13,751 nt of DNA from Phenylobacterium sp. (GTDB lineage Bacteria; Pseudomonadota; Alphaproteobacteria; Caulobacterales; Caulobacteraceae): positions 1 to 13,751 of the forward strand of contig JAQVDF010000006.1 of the NCBI GenBank assembly GCA_028698405.1, given 5' to 3'. The first letter of the stretch is position 1; each line of letters opens with the position of its first letter. Under the pieces are notes generated by a model, which saw only the letters and a list, made by a program, of their open reading frames with translations, did no database searches and was not told the origin of the DNA. Positions 1 through 7,374 of the stretch are shown here, piece by piece. Position numbers and translations under genes: made by a program.

Positions 1-219
1 GTCGGCGTCTTTCACCGCCTGGGCGATCTCGGTGACGCGCTTCGAGCCCTTGGCGTCCATCTCCCAGACCATGGCGAAATCGGCCTCGGGGTCGACCGAG
101 CCGTCCTTGGCGGGCAGGTCGCGGACGTGGCCGTACGAGGCCAGGACCTTGTAGTCCGGACCCAGGTACTTGTTGATGGTCTTGGCCTTGGCCGGGCTCT
201 CGACGACGACGACGTTCAT
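1..219 (-). CDS. topA: DNA topoisomerase I, N-terminal fragment (partial)
   Basis: Only the first 73 codons are present; the gene runs off the left edge. Type IA topoisomerase relaxes negatively supercoiled DNA through a 5'-phosphotyrosine intermediate. The visible part is the start of the TOPRIM domain: [20 protein letters not shown], with the conserved glutamate E7 and the ESPAKAKT motif typical of TopA, followed by [18 protein letters not shown], also characteristic. The ATG at 217-219 lies directly before this motif, which leaves no room for another start. The gene is last in a co-oriented minus-strand series and is separated from dprA by about 150 bases. A dprA-topA neighbourhood is common in bacteria. 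The catalytic tyrosine lies outside the window, so completeness cannot be judged. Confidence 0.95.
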   Translation of the reverse strand, partial: MNVVVVESPAKAKTINKYLGPDYKVLASYGHVRDLPAKDGSVDPEADFAMVWEMDAKGSKRVTEIAQAVKDAD

Positions 220-235
220 TCGTTGGCTTTGCTTC

Positions 236-260
236 CGGGCGCCCCGGGCGATAGCGCCCG
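236..260. repeat. GC-rich inverted repeat in the topA leader
   Basis: A perfect 7-base inverted repeat (CGGGCGC at 236-242, GCGCCCG at 254-260) with an 11-base loop sits 17 bases upstream of the topA start codon. There is no T-run on either side, so it does not look like a standard intrinsic terminator for dprA. It could form a hairpin in the topA 5' leader or be chance in such GC-rich DNA. Confidence 0.3.
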
Positions 261-274
261 TCAGAAGGGCGCGA

Positions 275-304
275 AAGGTGGGACTGCGTTTCTCCGCCTG
301 TCAA
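275..304 (-). promoter_or_regulatory. possible topA promoter (weak)
   Basis: On the minus strand a perfect TTGACA (-35 type) occurs at 304-299 in the 153-base gap between dprA and topA. At 17-18 bases spacing the downstream hexamer is CCACCT/CACCTT, a poor -10. The gap is long enough to hold a separate topA promoter, but only the -35 half is convincing. Confidence 0.25.
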
Positions 305-372
305 CCGGACAGGCGCGGGGGATCGTGATCGGGTCAGATGGCTCCTCAAGGGGCCGGCGGCAAGCGGTTCGG

Positions 373-1473
373 TCAGGCGGCGGCCACCATGCCGCCGGGA
401 AGCAGTTCGGCGCGACCGGCGAGATCGAGCTCCACCAGCGCCGCGAATACCGCCGGGGCCGGGGCGCCGGCGGCGCGGACCAGCTCGTCGCGCGCGACTG
501 GCGTGGGGGAGAGCAGGGCCGCCAGCCGCTCCCGCAGCTCGCGCCCCTCGTCCTCGGGGAGGCAGTGAGGAGGGCCGCGGAACGGCGGCGCTTCGCGGGC
601 GGCGAAGCCCGCGAAGGTCTCCAGGGCCCGCAGTACGTCCTCGGCGGCCTCGCACAGCGCGGCGCCCTGGCGGATCAGGTCGTTGGTTCCCTTGGCCCGG
701 GGATCGAGCGGCGAGCCGGGCACGGCCAGCACCTCGCGGCCCTGTTCGGCGGCCATCCGGGCGGTGATCAGCGAGCCCGAGCGCAGCTCGGCCTCGACCA
801 CCACCACGGCGCGGGACAGCCCCGAGATGATCCGGTTGCGTCGTGGGAAGTCGCGGGCCTGGGCGGTGTAGCCGGGAGGGCTCTCGGAGACGACGCAGCC
901 CTCTTCGGCGACGGCCGCGTAGAGGGCCCGGTGCTCGGGCGGATAGACGTCGTCGATCCCGCCGCCGAGGACCGCGACCGTGCCGGTCGGCAGGGCGCCC
1001 TCGTGCGCCGCGCCGTCGATGCCGCGGGCCATCCCGGAGACCACCACCAGGCCCGCGCGGCCGAGCTCGGCGGCGAGGCCCCGCGCGAACCGCTGCCCTG
1101 CCGCCGAGGCGACGCGCGCGCCGACGATCGCGGCCGAGGGGCGGTGCAGCAGCTCGGTGCGGCCCAGGGCCCAGATCAGCGGCGGCGGCGGGGAGAGGGC
1201 GGCGAGCGCCTGGGGAAAGTCGGGCTCGGCGGCGCAGATCAGCCGCGCGCCGGCGCGCTCGCCGGCGGCGAGTTCGGCCTCCGCCTCGGCGGGGGAGGGG
1301 ATGCGGAGCGGCGCGGCTCGTCCGCTGCGGCGGGCGAGATCGGGCAGGGCCTCGAGCGCCACGACGGCCGAGCCGAACCGGCCGACCAGTTCGTCGAAGG
1401 TGACCGGTCCGACGCCGTCCGTGCGGGCCAGCCGAAGCCAGGCCAGCCGCTCGGCGTCGGACAGCGCCTCCAT
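373..1473 (-). CDS. dprA: DNA processing protein DprA (natural transformation)
   Basis: 366 aa. DprA binds incoming single-stranded DNA in the cytoplasm and loads RecA on it during natural transformation. An N-terminal helical (SAM/HhH-like) region (about 5-60) is followed by the Rossmann-like DprA/Smf domain (about 85-290). The Rossmann part carries AIVGAR (115-120), SGMARGIDGAAHEGAL (146-161), VAVLGGGIDDVYPPEH (166-181), FPRRNRIISGLS (209-220) and SGSLITARMAAEQGREV (232-248). A C-terminal winged-helix segment (about 312-362) matches the DML1-like domain found in many DprA proteins. The frame is open far upstream, but the family start MEALSDAERLAWLRLARTDG is at 1471-1473, where the ATG shares one base with the plsY stop codon (TGATG), which implies translational coupling. 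Full length for the family. No other competence gene is in the window, so actual competence is unproven. Confidence 0.93.
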   Translation of the reverse strand: MEALSDAERLAWLRLARTDGVGPVTFDELVGRFGSAVVALEALPDLARRSGRAAPLRIPSPAEAEAELAAGERAGARLICAAEPDFPQALAALSPPPPLIWALGRTELLHRPSAAIVGARVASAAGQRFARGLAAELGRAGLVVVSGMARGIDGAAHEGALPTGTVAVLGGGIDDVYPPEHRALYAAVAEEGCVVSESPPGYTAQARDFPRRNRIISGLSRAVVVVEAELRSGSLITARMAAEQGREVLAVPGSPLDPRAKGTNDLIRQGAALCEAAEDVLRALETFAGFAAREAPPFRGPPHCLPEDEGRELRERLAALLSPTPVARDELVRAAGAPAPAVFAALVELDLAGRAELLPGGMVAAA

Positions 1474-2111
1474 CAGGCCTCGGCTTTCTTGGCGCCGTTC
1501 CGCGGCTCCGGGCCCTTGGCGAGACGGCGGATGTTGTCGATGTGACGGATGTAGATCAGCACCGCCATGAAGCCGGCCAGCGCCACCAGCGGCATGGGCC
1601 GGCCGGTGAACCAGACGTAGGCGGGGGCCAGCAGGGCCGCGATCAGCGCCGACAGCGAGGAGTAGCGGAACACGGCTGCCATCAGGAGCCAGGTCGCGCC
1701 AGCCAGGATCCCCGCCGGCCAGGCCGCGGCCAGGAGGGTGCCGAAGAAGGTCGCCACCCCACGGCCGCCCTTGAAGCCCAGCCAGATCGGGAAGACGTGG
1801 CCCAGGAAGGCGGCCCCGCCCGCCAGGGCCGTGGCCTGCGCCTGTAGCTCGGCGCCGGCCGTGCGGGTCAGCCACCACGCGATCCCGACCGCCAGCGCGC
1901 CCTTGCCGCCGTCGCCCAGCAGGGTGATCAGCGCCAGGTCCTTGCGCCCGGTGCGCAGGACGTTGGTCGCCCCGATGTTGCCCGAACCGATCTGGCGCAC
2001 GTCGCCGATCCCGGCCAGGCGCGTGGCGATCACCCCGAAGGGGATCGAGCCCAACAGGTAGCCCCCGACGAGGGCGACCGCGATCTGAATCCCGCTCAAC
2101 ATCCCGAACAC
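1473..2111 (-). CDS. plsY: acyl-phosphate:glycerol-3-phosphate acyltransferase PlsY
   Basis: 212 aa integral inner-membrane enzyme that moves an acyl group from acyl-phosphate (made by PlsX) to glycerol-3-phosphate, giving lysophosphatidic acid, the first step of phospholipid synthesis. The three family motifs are present: GSGNIGATNVLR (42-53), GHVFPIWLGFKGGRGVAT (104-121) and IRHIDNIRRLAKGPEPR (188-204). There are about five hydrophobic segments (roughly 8-28, 57-81, 94-112, 118-142 and 152-187, the last perhaps two helices). The start is ambiguous. The GTG at 2109-2111 has a GGGGAGG ribosome site only 4 bases upstream, while an ATG three codons later (2100-2102) would be 13 bases from it; I kept the GTG. 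It overlaps dprA by one base and follows the GFA-family gene after 64 bases. Confidence 0.95.
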   Translation of the reverse strand: MFGMLSGIQIAVALVGGYLLGSIPFGVIATRLAGIGDVRQIGSGNIGATNVLRTGRKDLALITLLGDGGKGALAVGIAWWLTRTAGAELQAQATALAGGAAFLGHVFPIWLGFKGGRGVATFFGTLLAAAWPAGILAGATWLLMAAVFRYSSLSALIAALLAPAYVWFTGRPMPLVALAGFMAVLIYIRHIDNIRRLAKGPEPRNGAKKAEA

Positions 2112-2175
2112 GCCGCCTCCCCAGGCCCCGCCGCTTCCGCCAGTGATGGCCGCGCGCCGCCGCCTTGTCGAGCCG

Positions 2176-2508
2176 CTAGAGCGCCGCCCCGTCGAACGGC
2201 TTCACCGTCAGGGCGCCGAGATCCACCCCCTCCAGGCAGCGGGCGTTGACGGCGATCGTGCCCGGCCCCTCGACGAACGGCGACACCCCGCAGACGGTGC
2301 AGAAGCGGTGCCTGAGCGTATGCTTGTTGAAAGTGAACTCGCCCAGTTCGGCCGGCCGGCGCACCATCTTCACCTGCGCCTCCGGCACGAACCAGTGCAG
2401 GTATCCCTTCGGCCGGCAGATCGAGCAGTTGCAGTCGACCACCTCGCCGATCTCGCCCTCGACCTCGAACGCCACCGCCCCGCACTTGCATCCGCCCTTG
2501 TAGAGCAT
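2176..2508 (-). CDS. GFA/CENP-V family zinc protein (glutathione-dependent formaldehyde-activating-like)
   Basis: 110 aa, matching the small beta-sandwich GFA fold. All zinc-ligand groups are present: C7-x-C9 near the N-terminus (GGCKCGAV), C26-x-C28-x-x-C31 (CNCSICRPKG) and C70-x-x-C73 (FCTVCG). In this family C7/C9/C70/C73 would hold a structural zinc and C26/C28/C31 the second, exchangeable zinc. The founding member, Gfa of Paracoccus, was linked to conjugation of formaldehyde to glutathione, but most family members have no known substrate, so no specific reaction is claimed. The ATG at 2506-2508 has a clear ribosome site (AGGAGAT, 5 bases upstream) and the gene ends in TAG. It lies between pyrC' and plsY on the same strand, but the 99-base gap upstream allows its own promoter. 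Nothing links it functionally to its neighbours. Confidence 0.85.
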   Translation of the reverse strand: MLYKGGCKCGAVAFEVEGEIGEVVDCNCSICRPKGYLHWFVPEAQVKMVRRPAELGEFTFNKHTLRHRFCTVCGVSPFVEGPGTIAVNARCLEGVDLGALTVKPFDGAAL

Positions 2509-2534
2509 CCGGCATCTCCTCCCTGTCGGATGGC

Positions 2535-2563
2535 AGGTTAGACGAAATGCTCGGCGAGCACAA
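2535..2563 (-). promoter_or_regulatory. possible promoter of the GFA-family gene
   Basis: In the 99-base gap between pyrC' and the GFA gene the minus strand has TTGTGC (2563-2558), a 17-base spacer and TAACCT (2540-2535), ending about 26 bases before the start codon. Both hexamers are only partial matches to a housekeeping promoter. Confidence 0.25.
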
Positions 2564-2607
2564 ACCGTGAACAGGATGCTTCCCAGCTTCGCGGGGTAGG
2601 CAGGGCC

Positions 2608-3903
2608 TCAGCCCCGACGGTAGACCGCCCGGCCGTCGACCCAGGTGGTGATCACCTGGCCCTGCAGGCGGCGGCCGTCGAAGGGGGTGTTCTTGGACTT
2701 GGAGAGCAGCTTGTCGCTGTCGATGACCACCGGGGCGTAGAGGTCGACCAGCACCAGGTCGGCCGGCGCGCCCTTCGCGATGCGGCCGGCGGGCAGGCCG
2801 AGCAGGTCGGCGGGCCGCGAGGTGACGGTGCGCAGCAGGTCGAGCAGCGGCAGGCCGCCGTCGTGGTGCAGGTTGAGGAGGGCCGGCAGCAGGGTCTCCA
2901 GCCCCACCGCCCCTGGCGTCGCCTGGTCGTAGGGCAGGCGCTTGTCCTCGGGCGGGGCGGGCGCGTGGGCCGAGACGACGATATCGATCAGGCCCGACGC
3001 CAGCGCATCGATCACGGCCTGCCGGTCGTCCTCCGAGCGCAGCGGCGGGTCCAGCTTGCAGAAGGTGCGGTAGTCGCCGATGTCGATCTCGTTGAAGGAG
3101 AGGTGGTTGATCGAGGTGGTGGCGGTGACCGGCAGGCCCCTGGCCTTGCCGTGCTGAAGCGCCTCGAGGCCGCAGGCTGTGGTGACCTGGTCGACCAGCA
3201 GCCGGGCTTCGGTCAGTTCGACCAGCGCCAGGTCTCGCTCCAGCATGATCTTTTCGGCCGCGGGCGGCACGGCGGGCAGGCCCATGCGGCCGGCGAACTC
3301 GCCCTCGGTGGCCGCCGCGCCCGCCGACAGCCATGGGTCGGCCGGGCGGTGGGCGACCAGCACGTCGAACGCCTTGGCGTAGGCCAGCACGCGGCGGAAC
3401 ACCTTGGAGTTGACGATCGGCCGGTCGGCATCGGTGACGTAGACGCAGCCGGCCTCGCGCATCAGGCCGATCTCGGCCATCCGCTCGCCGCGCGCCCCCT
3501 TGGTCGCGGCGCCCGCCGGATAGACGTGAACCAGCTCGATGTCCCGCGCCCGGCGCAGGATGAAGTCGACCACCGACGCCTCGTCGACCACCGGGTCGGT
3601 GTCGGGCTGGACCACGACGGTGGTCACCCCGCCCGCCGCGGCGGCGCTGGCCGCCGACTTCAGCGTCTCCTTGGTCTCGGCGCCCGGCTCGCCGGTCTTG
3701 ACCCGCAGGTCCACCAGCCCCGGGATCAGCAACTGCCCGCCGGCGTCGACCACCTCGACATCAGGCGACAGCGCGCCGAGGTCGCCGCCTTGCGCCACGT
3801 CGGCGACCACGCCTTCGGCGACGAGCACCGCGCCGGGGCCGTCGAAGCCGCTGGACGGGTCGATCAGGCGCAGGTTGGTGAGGGCGAAGGGCCGCTCGCT
3901 CAT
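2608..3903 (-). CDS. pyrC': dihydroorotase-like protein lacking the catalytic residues (PyrC', non-catalytic subunit for aspartate transcarbamoylase)
   Basis: 431 aa with the full type I dihydroorotase/amidohydrolase layout: an N-terminal beta segment (1-60), a barrel, and a C-terminal return (about 370-431) ending in [13 protein letters not shown]. The active-site residues are gone. The metal motif DxHxHxR is D65-L-R67-V-K69 in [12 protein letters not shown], so both histidines are lost. The later metal histidine is Q239 (DQVTT where active enzymes have HVST). The catalytic DHAPH motif is A312-H-A-P-A316, with the general-base aspartate and the substrate histidine missing. H185 remains. In Pseudomonas, a similarly inactive PyrC' is encoded just after pyrB with a four-base overlap and is needed for aspartate transcarbamoylase assembly. 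Here the ATG at 3901-3903 likewise overlaps the pyrB stop by four bases. I infer the same role; a true dihydroorotase should be encoded elsewhere. Automatic annotation would probably call this an active PyrC. Confidence 0.9.
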   Translation of the reverse strand: MSERPFALTNLRLIDPSSGFDGPGAVLVAEGVVADVAQGGDLGALSPDVEVVDAGGQLLIPGLVDLRVKTGEPGAETKETLKSAASAAAAGGVTTVVVQPDTDPVVDEASVVDFILRRARDIELVHVYPAGAATKGARGERMAEIGLMREAGCVYVTDADRPIVNSKVFRRVLAYAKAFDVLVAHRPADPWLSAGAAATEGEFAGRMGLPAVPPAAEKIMLERDLALVELTEARLLVDQVTTACGLEALQHGKARGLPVTATTSINHLSFNEIDIGDYRTFCKLDPPLRSEDDRQAVIDALASGLIDIVVSAHAPAPPEDKRLPYDQATPGAVGLETLLPALLNLHHDGGLPLLDLLRTVTSRPADLLGLPAGRIAKGAPADLVLVDLYAPVVIDSDKLLSKSKNTPFDGRRLQGQVITTWVDGRAVYRRG

Positions 3904-4880
3904 CGGTCGTTGTCCAGCCGGGCGGAGAGGGCGGTCAGCACGGCCATCCGGGCGGCGACGCCCATCTCGACCTGGTCCTGGATCAGGCTGACCGAGAGGT
4001 CGTCGGCGACCTCGGAATCGATCTCGACGCCGCGGTTCATCGGGCCGGGGTGCATCACCCTGACGCCCGGCGCGGCGTGGGCCAGCTTCTCGCGGTCGAG
4101 GCCGAAGAAGCGGAAGTATTCGCGCTGCGACGGCGCCATCACCCCGTCCATTCGCTCCAGCTGCAGGCGCAGCATCATCACCACGTCGCAGCCGGCGATG
4201 CCCTGCTTCATGTCGTGGAACACATCGACGCCCCAGCGGTCGGCCGCGGCCGGCATCAGGGTCGGCGGGCCGACGAGGCGCACGTTGGCGCCCAACATCT
4301 GCAACAGGCCGACGTTGGAGCGGGCGACGCGACTGTGCAGCACGTCGCCGCAGATCGCGATCTTGAGCCCCGCGATGCGGCCGAAGGCGCGGCGCATGGA
4401 CAGGGCGTCGAGCAGCGCCTGGGTCGGGTGCTCATGCTGGCCGTCGCCCGCGTTGACCACCGAGCAGGTCACCTTCTGGGCCAGCAGCGAGGCGGCGCCC
4501 GACGAGCCGTGGCGGACCACCAGGAGATCCGGCTGCATGGCGTTCAGCGTCACCGCCGTGTCGATCAGGGTCTCGCCCTTGGAGATCGAAGAAGAGCGGG
4601 GGCTCATGTTGACTACGTCGGCCCCCAGCCGCTTGCCGGCCAGCTCGAAGCTCGACTGGGTGCGGGTGGAGTTCTCGAAGAACAGGTTCATCAAGGTGCG
4701 GCCCTTGAGGAGATCGAGCTTCTTCGAGGTCTGGCGGTTCAGGGCCACGAATCCGTCCGCCAGGTCCAGGAGGCTCGTCACCTCCACCTCGTTCAGGTCC
4801 AGCACGGAAAGGAAGTGGCGCTTGGGGAAGGGGAAGGTCCGCCCCAGGACCGCGTTCAAGCCGGCGTCCAGCGCTGTCAT
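3900..4880 (-). CDS. pyrB: aspartate carbamoyltransferase catalytic subunit PyrB
   Basis: 326 aa. Joins carbamoyl phosphate and aspartate to N-carbamoyl-aspartate, the committed step of pyrimidine synthesis. The carbamoyl-phosphate site [12 protein letters not shown] (68-79, with S71-T-R-T74), the mobile-loop region [10 protein letters not shown] with K101, R123-H124, HPTQALLDA (151-159), [12 protein letters not shown] (178-189), RLQ (238-240) and [10 protein letters not shown] (277-286) are all intact, so the enzyme should be active. The N-terminus is about 20 residues longer than the conserved RHFLSVLDL start, as in pseudomonad enzymes that associate with PyrC'. No regulatory-subunit gene pyrI is seen; the partner is evidently the adjoining PyrC'. 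I see no clear ribosome site before the ATG at 4878-4880; the stretch is pyrimidine-rich. The gap to ruvX is 75 bases and contains a hairpin. Confidence 0.97.
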   Translation of the reverse strand: MTALDAGLNAVLGRTFPFPKRHFLSVLDLNEVEVTSLLDLADGFVALNRQTSKKLDLLKGRTLMNLFFENSTRTQSSFELAGKRLGADVVNMSPRSSSISKGETLIDTAVTLNAMQPDLLVVRHGSSGAASLLAQKVTCSVVNAGDGQHEHPTQALLDALSMRRAFGRIAGLKIAICGDVLHSRVARSNVGLLQMLGANVRLVGPPTLMPAAADRWGVDVFHDMKQGIAGCDVVMMLRLQLERMDGVMAPSQREYFRFFGLDREKLAHAAPGVRVMHPGPMNRGVEIDSEVADDLSVSLIQDQVEMGVAARMAVLTALSARLDNDR

Positions 4881-4932
4881 CGTGGGCGGGTCATAGGGGA
4901 GGGGCGGAGGGTCGGCAAGCCTTCTCGGACCG

Positions 4933-4953
4933 TCCCTCCCCCGAAGGGAGGGA
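4933..4953. terminator. hairpin between ruvX and pyrB
   Basis: Perfect 8-base inverted repeat (TCCCTCCC at 4933-4940, GGGAGGGA at 4946-4953) with a 5-base loop, starting two bases after the ruvX stop codon. On the transcribed minus strand the loop reads TTCGG. There is no T-run after the stem, so this may only attenuate read-through into pyrB. A similar C-run/G-run palindrome adjoins the stop codon at 9326. Confidence 0.45.
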
Positions 4954-4955
4954 TG

Positions 4956-5429
4956 TCAGGCCTGCGCCGCTCTGAGCCGCTCCAGCGCGCCCTGCAGGAT
5001 GTAGGCGGCGGCCATCTTGTCGACCAGGTCGGCGCGGCGGGCGCGGGTGGTGTCGGCCTCGGAGATCAGCATGCGGTTGACCGCCATCGTGCTCATCCGC
5101 TCGTCCCAGAAGGCGATCGGCACGTCCTTCAGGCGCAGCAGGTTGCGGGCGAAGGCGCGGGCGCTTTGCACCCGGGGGCCCTCGCTGCCGTCCATGTTCA
5201 GCGGCAGGCCGATGACGATTCCCTCCGCCCCGCGGCTCTCCATCAGCTGGAACAGGCGGGCGGCGTCGTCGCCGAACTTGGTCTTGCGGATCAGTTCCAG
5301 AGGGCTGGCGACGGTGCGCGAGACGTCGGAGACAGCCACGCCGATGGTCTTTTCGCCCAGGTCCAGCCCGACGAGCGGGGCCCTGGGGCCGACGAGCTGC
5401 GGCAATTCGGTCAGATCGACGACGGCCAT
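4956..5429 (-). CDS. ruvX: RuvX/YqgF family RNase H-fold nuclease
   Basis: 157 aa, the usual family length. YqgF proteins have an RNase H/RuvC-like fold; the E. coli member acts in 16S rRNA 5' maturation, and a Holliday-junction resolvase role has been proposed for others. The acidic active-site residues are visible: D23 in GLDLGEKTIGVAVSD, E110 in FWDERMST and D137 in DKMAAAYILQ. The IVIGLPLNMDGSEGP stretch (71-85) is the family hallmark. The ATG at 5427-5429 is preceded by a strong ribosome site (TAAGGAGG, 3 bases upstream). It is the first gene of the minus-strand series and is divergent from gatC, with which it shares a 102-base promoter region. Confidence 0.95.
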   Translation of the reverse strand: MAVVDLTELPQLVGPRAPLVGLDLGEKTIGVAVSDVSRTVASPLELIRKTKFGDDAARLFQLMESRGAEGIVIGLPLNMDGSEGPRVQSARAFARNLLRLKDVPIAFWDERMSTMAVNRMLISEADTTRARRADLVDKMAAAYILQGALERLRAAQA

Positions 5430-5474
5430 GCGCCTCCTTACCCGGCATCGCGGCCGGGGCGAAGGGCAGGAAGC

Positions 5475-5503
5475 TTGTCAAAGGCCGGGCCGCGCCCTAA
5501 CCC
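5475..5503 (+). promoter_or_regulatory. candidate gatCA promoter in the ruvX/gatC divergent gap
   Basis: TTGTCA (5475-5480), a 17-base spacer and TAACCC (5498-5503) lie about 30 bases before the gatC start. On the opposite strand the same bases give a perfect TTGACA (5482-5477) that could serve ruvX, so the two -35 elements would overlap. No good -10 for ruvX is visible at the standard spacing. Confidence 0.35.
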
Positions 5504-5531
5504 GTCGCGCGACGTATTGAAGGAGGCCCCG

Positions 5532-5819
5532 ATGGCCATCGACGCGGCGACCGTGAAGAAGGTCGCCAGGCTGGCGCGGATCGCCGAGCCGGACGACAAG
5601 CTGGAGCCGCTCGCGAGGGAGCTGAGCGGCATCCTCGACTGGATCGAGCAGCTCAACGAGGTGGACACCGACGGCGTCGCCCCGATGACCTCGGCGGTGG
5701 CCGCCTCGCTGCCGATGCGCGACGACGTGGTCACCGACGGGGGCGATCCGGCCAAGGTGCTGGCCAACGCGCCGAAGACCGAACGTGGCTTCTTCGTGGT
5801 TCCCAAGGTGGTCGAATGA
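5532..5819 (+). CDS. gatC: Asp/Glu-tRNA amidotransferase subunit C
   Basis: 95 aa, typical GatC length. GatC is a small belt-like subunit that stabilises GatA in the GatCAB complex. The sequence [17 protein letters not shown] at the start, [22 protein letters not shown] in the middle (residues about 36-57) and [12 protein letters not shown] (about 65-76) are the conserved family segments. The ATG at 5532-5534 has an excellent ribosome site (AAGGAGG, 5 bases upstream). The stop codon overlaps the gatA start by four bases (ATGA), so the two are translationally coupled. The frame is open far upstream, but only the part after this ATG resembles GatC. Confidence 0.96.
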   Translation: MAIDAATVKKVARLARIAEPDDKLEPLARELSGILDWIEQLNEVDTDGVAPMTSAVAASLPMRDDVVTDGGDPAKVLANAPKTERGFFVVPKVVE

Positions 5820-7288
5820 GCGAGCTGACCGAGCTGACGCTGAAGGACGCGCTCGACGGCCTCGCCGCCGGCCGCTTCTCGTCCGAGGAGCTGACCCGCG
5901 CCCACGTGGAGGCCGTGGAGGCCGCCCGCGAGCTGAACGCCTACGTGCTGGAGACGCCCGAGCGGGCGCTGGAGATGGCCAAGGCCTCCGACGGGCGACG
6001 GGCCCGCGGCGAGGCCGGCCGGCTGGACGGCGCCCAGCTGGGCATCAAGGATCTGTTCTGCACCGAGGGCGTGCGCTCGACCGCCTGTTCGAAGATTCTC
6101 GGCAACTTCACCCCGACCTACGAGAGCAGCGTCACCGCCAACCTGTGGCGCGACGGGGCGGTGATGCTGGGCAAGCTCAACATGGACGAGTTCGCCATGG
6201 GCTCGTCCAACGAGACCAGCGCCTTCGGGCCGGTGGTCAATCCCTGGCGCATCGAGGGCGGCAACGGCAAGCTGACGCCGGGCGGCTCGTCGGGCGGCTC
6301 GGCCGCGGCGGTCGCTGCCCAGCTTTGCCTGGGCGCCACGGCCACCGACACGGGCGGGTCGATCCGCCAGCCGGCGGCCTTCACCGGCACGGTCGGGATC
6401 AAGCCGACCTACGGGCGCTGCTCGCGCTGGGGGATCGTCGCCTTCGCCTCCTCGCTCGACCAGGCCGGGCCTATCGCCCGCACGGTCGAGGATGCGGCCA
6501 TCCTGCTGACCTCGATGGCCGGACACGATCCCAAGGACTCCACCAGCCTGCCGGTCGAGACGCCGGACTTCGCCAGCTTCTGCGGCAAATCGGTGAAGGG
6601 GCTGCGGGTCGGGATTCCCAAGGAGTACCGGGTCGACGGCATGCCGGCCGAGATCGAGGCGCTCTGGCAGCAGGGGATCAACTGGCTGAAGGACGCCGGC
6701 TGTGAGATCGTCGAGGTCTCGCTGCCGCACACCAAGTACGCCCTGCCGGCCTACTACATCGTCGCCCCGGCCGAGGCCTCCTCGAATCTCGCCCGATACG
6801 ACGGCATGCGCTACGGGCTGCGCGTCGACGGCGCCAACCTGACGGAGACCTACGAGAACACCCGCGCCGAAGGCTTCGGAGCCGAGGTGAAGCGGCGGAT
6901 CCTGATCGGCACCTACGTGCTGTCGGCCGGCTACTACGACGCCTACTACCTGAAGGCCCAGAAGGTGCGCCGGCGGATCGCCGACGACTTCGACCAGGCC
7001 TTCGAGAAGGTCGACGCGCTGCTCACGCCGACCGCGCCCAGCGCCGCCTTCGCGCTCGGCGAGAAGAGCGACGATCCGGTGGCGATGTACCTGAACGACA
7101 TCTTCACCGTGACCGTGAACCTGGCCGGTCTGCCGGGCATGAGCATCCCCGCCGGCCTCGACGCCAACGGCCTGCCGCTCGGCCTGCAGCTGATCGGCAA
7201 GGCGCTGGACGAGGGGACCCTGTTCTCCATCGGCTCGGCCGTCGAAAAGGCCGCCGCCTTCAAGGCCCGCCCGCAGAAGTGGTGGTGA
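5816..7288 (+). CDS. gatA: Asp/Glu-tRNA amidotransferase subunit A (amidase)
   Basis: 490 aa, full length. GatA hydrolyses glutamine and sends the ammonia to GatB for transamidation of mischarged Glu-tRNA(Gln) or Asp-tRNA(Asn). It carries the amidase-signature triad: catalytic K78 in GIKDLF, cis-serine S158 in [12 protein letters not shown], and nucleophile S182 in [12 protein letters not shown]. The 24-residue distance between the two serines fits the family. Other GatA hallmarks are [20 protein letters not shown] (120-139) and the [18 protein letters not shown] stretch near the C-terminus. The start is fixed by the ATGA overlap with gatC. The gene ends about 30 bases before a strong hairpin terminator; gatB is not in the same transcript unless there is read-through. 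Confidence 0.97.
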   Translation: MSELTELTLKDALDGLAAGRFSSEELTRAHVEAVEAARELNAYVLETPERALEMAKASDGRRARGEAGRLDGAQLGIKDLFCTEGVRSTACSKILGNFTPTYESSVTANLWRDGAVMLGKLNMDEFAMGSSNETSAFGPVVNPWRIEGGNGKLTPGGSSGGSAAAVAAQLCLGATATDTGGSIRQPAAFTGTVGIKPTYGRCSRWGIVAFASSLDQAGPIARTVEDAAILLTSMAGHDPKDSTSLPVETPDFASFCGKSVKGLRVGIPKEYRVDGMPAEIEALWQQGINWLKDAGCEIVEVSLPHTKYALPAYYIVAPAEASSNLARYDGMRYGLRVDGANLTETYENTRAEGFGAEVKRRILIGTYVLSAGYYDAYYLKAQKVRRRIADDFDQAFEKVDALLTPTAPSAAFALGEKSDDPVAMYLNDIFTVTVNLAGLPGMSIPAGLDANGLPLGLQLIGKALDEGTLFSIGSAVEKAAAFKARPQKWW

Positions 7289-7321
7289 GCCGGTCGGCTT
7301 CCTGAGGACCCGGAAAAGAAG

Positions 7322-7350
7322 AAGGGGCCGGAGCACAGCTCCGGCCCCTT
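7322..7350. terminator. strong bidirectional hairpin terminator between gatA and a convergent gene
   Basis: A perfect 13-base stem (7322-7334 pairing with 7338-7350, core GGGGCCGGAGC) closes on a 3-base loop. On the minus strand the stem is followed by CTTCTTTT, a T-rich tract, so it is a good intrinsic terminator for the secreted-protein gene that ends at 7375. On the plus strand, for gatA, there is no T-run, so it would be weaker. Confidence 0.85.
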
Positions 7351-7374
7351 CGCGATTCGGCTCGCGCGGCGGCG

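Noticed and set aside
1474..1878. N-terminal extension of the dprA frame by about 135 codons
   Set aside because: It runs through plsY in another frame, has no DprA similarity, and the family-conserved start is at 1473 with a one-base overlap of the plsY stop.
2863..4896. Very long open frames antisense to real genes (for example 127-1545 +, 2863-4896 +, 5438-7336 -, 7841-9808 +)
   Set aside because: They lie opposite or out of frame with clearly homologous genes, have Arg/Gly/Ala/Gln-rich low-complexity translations, and arise because stop codons are rare in such GC-rich DNA.
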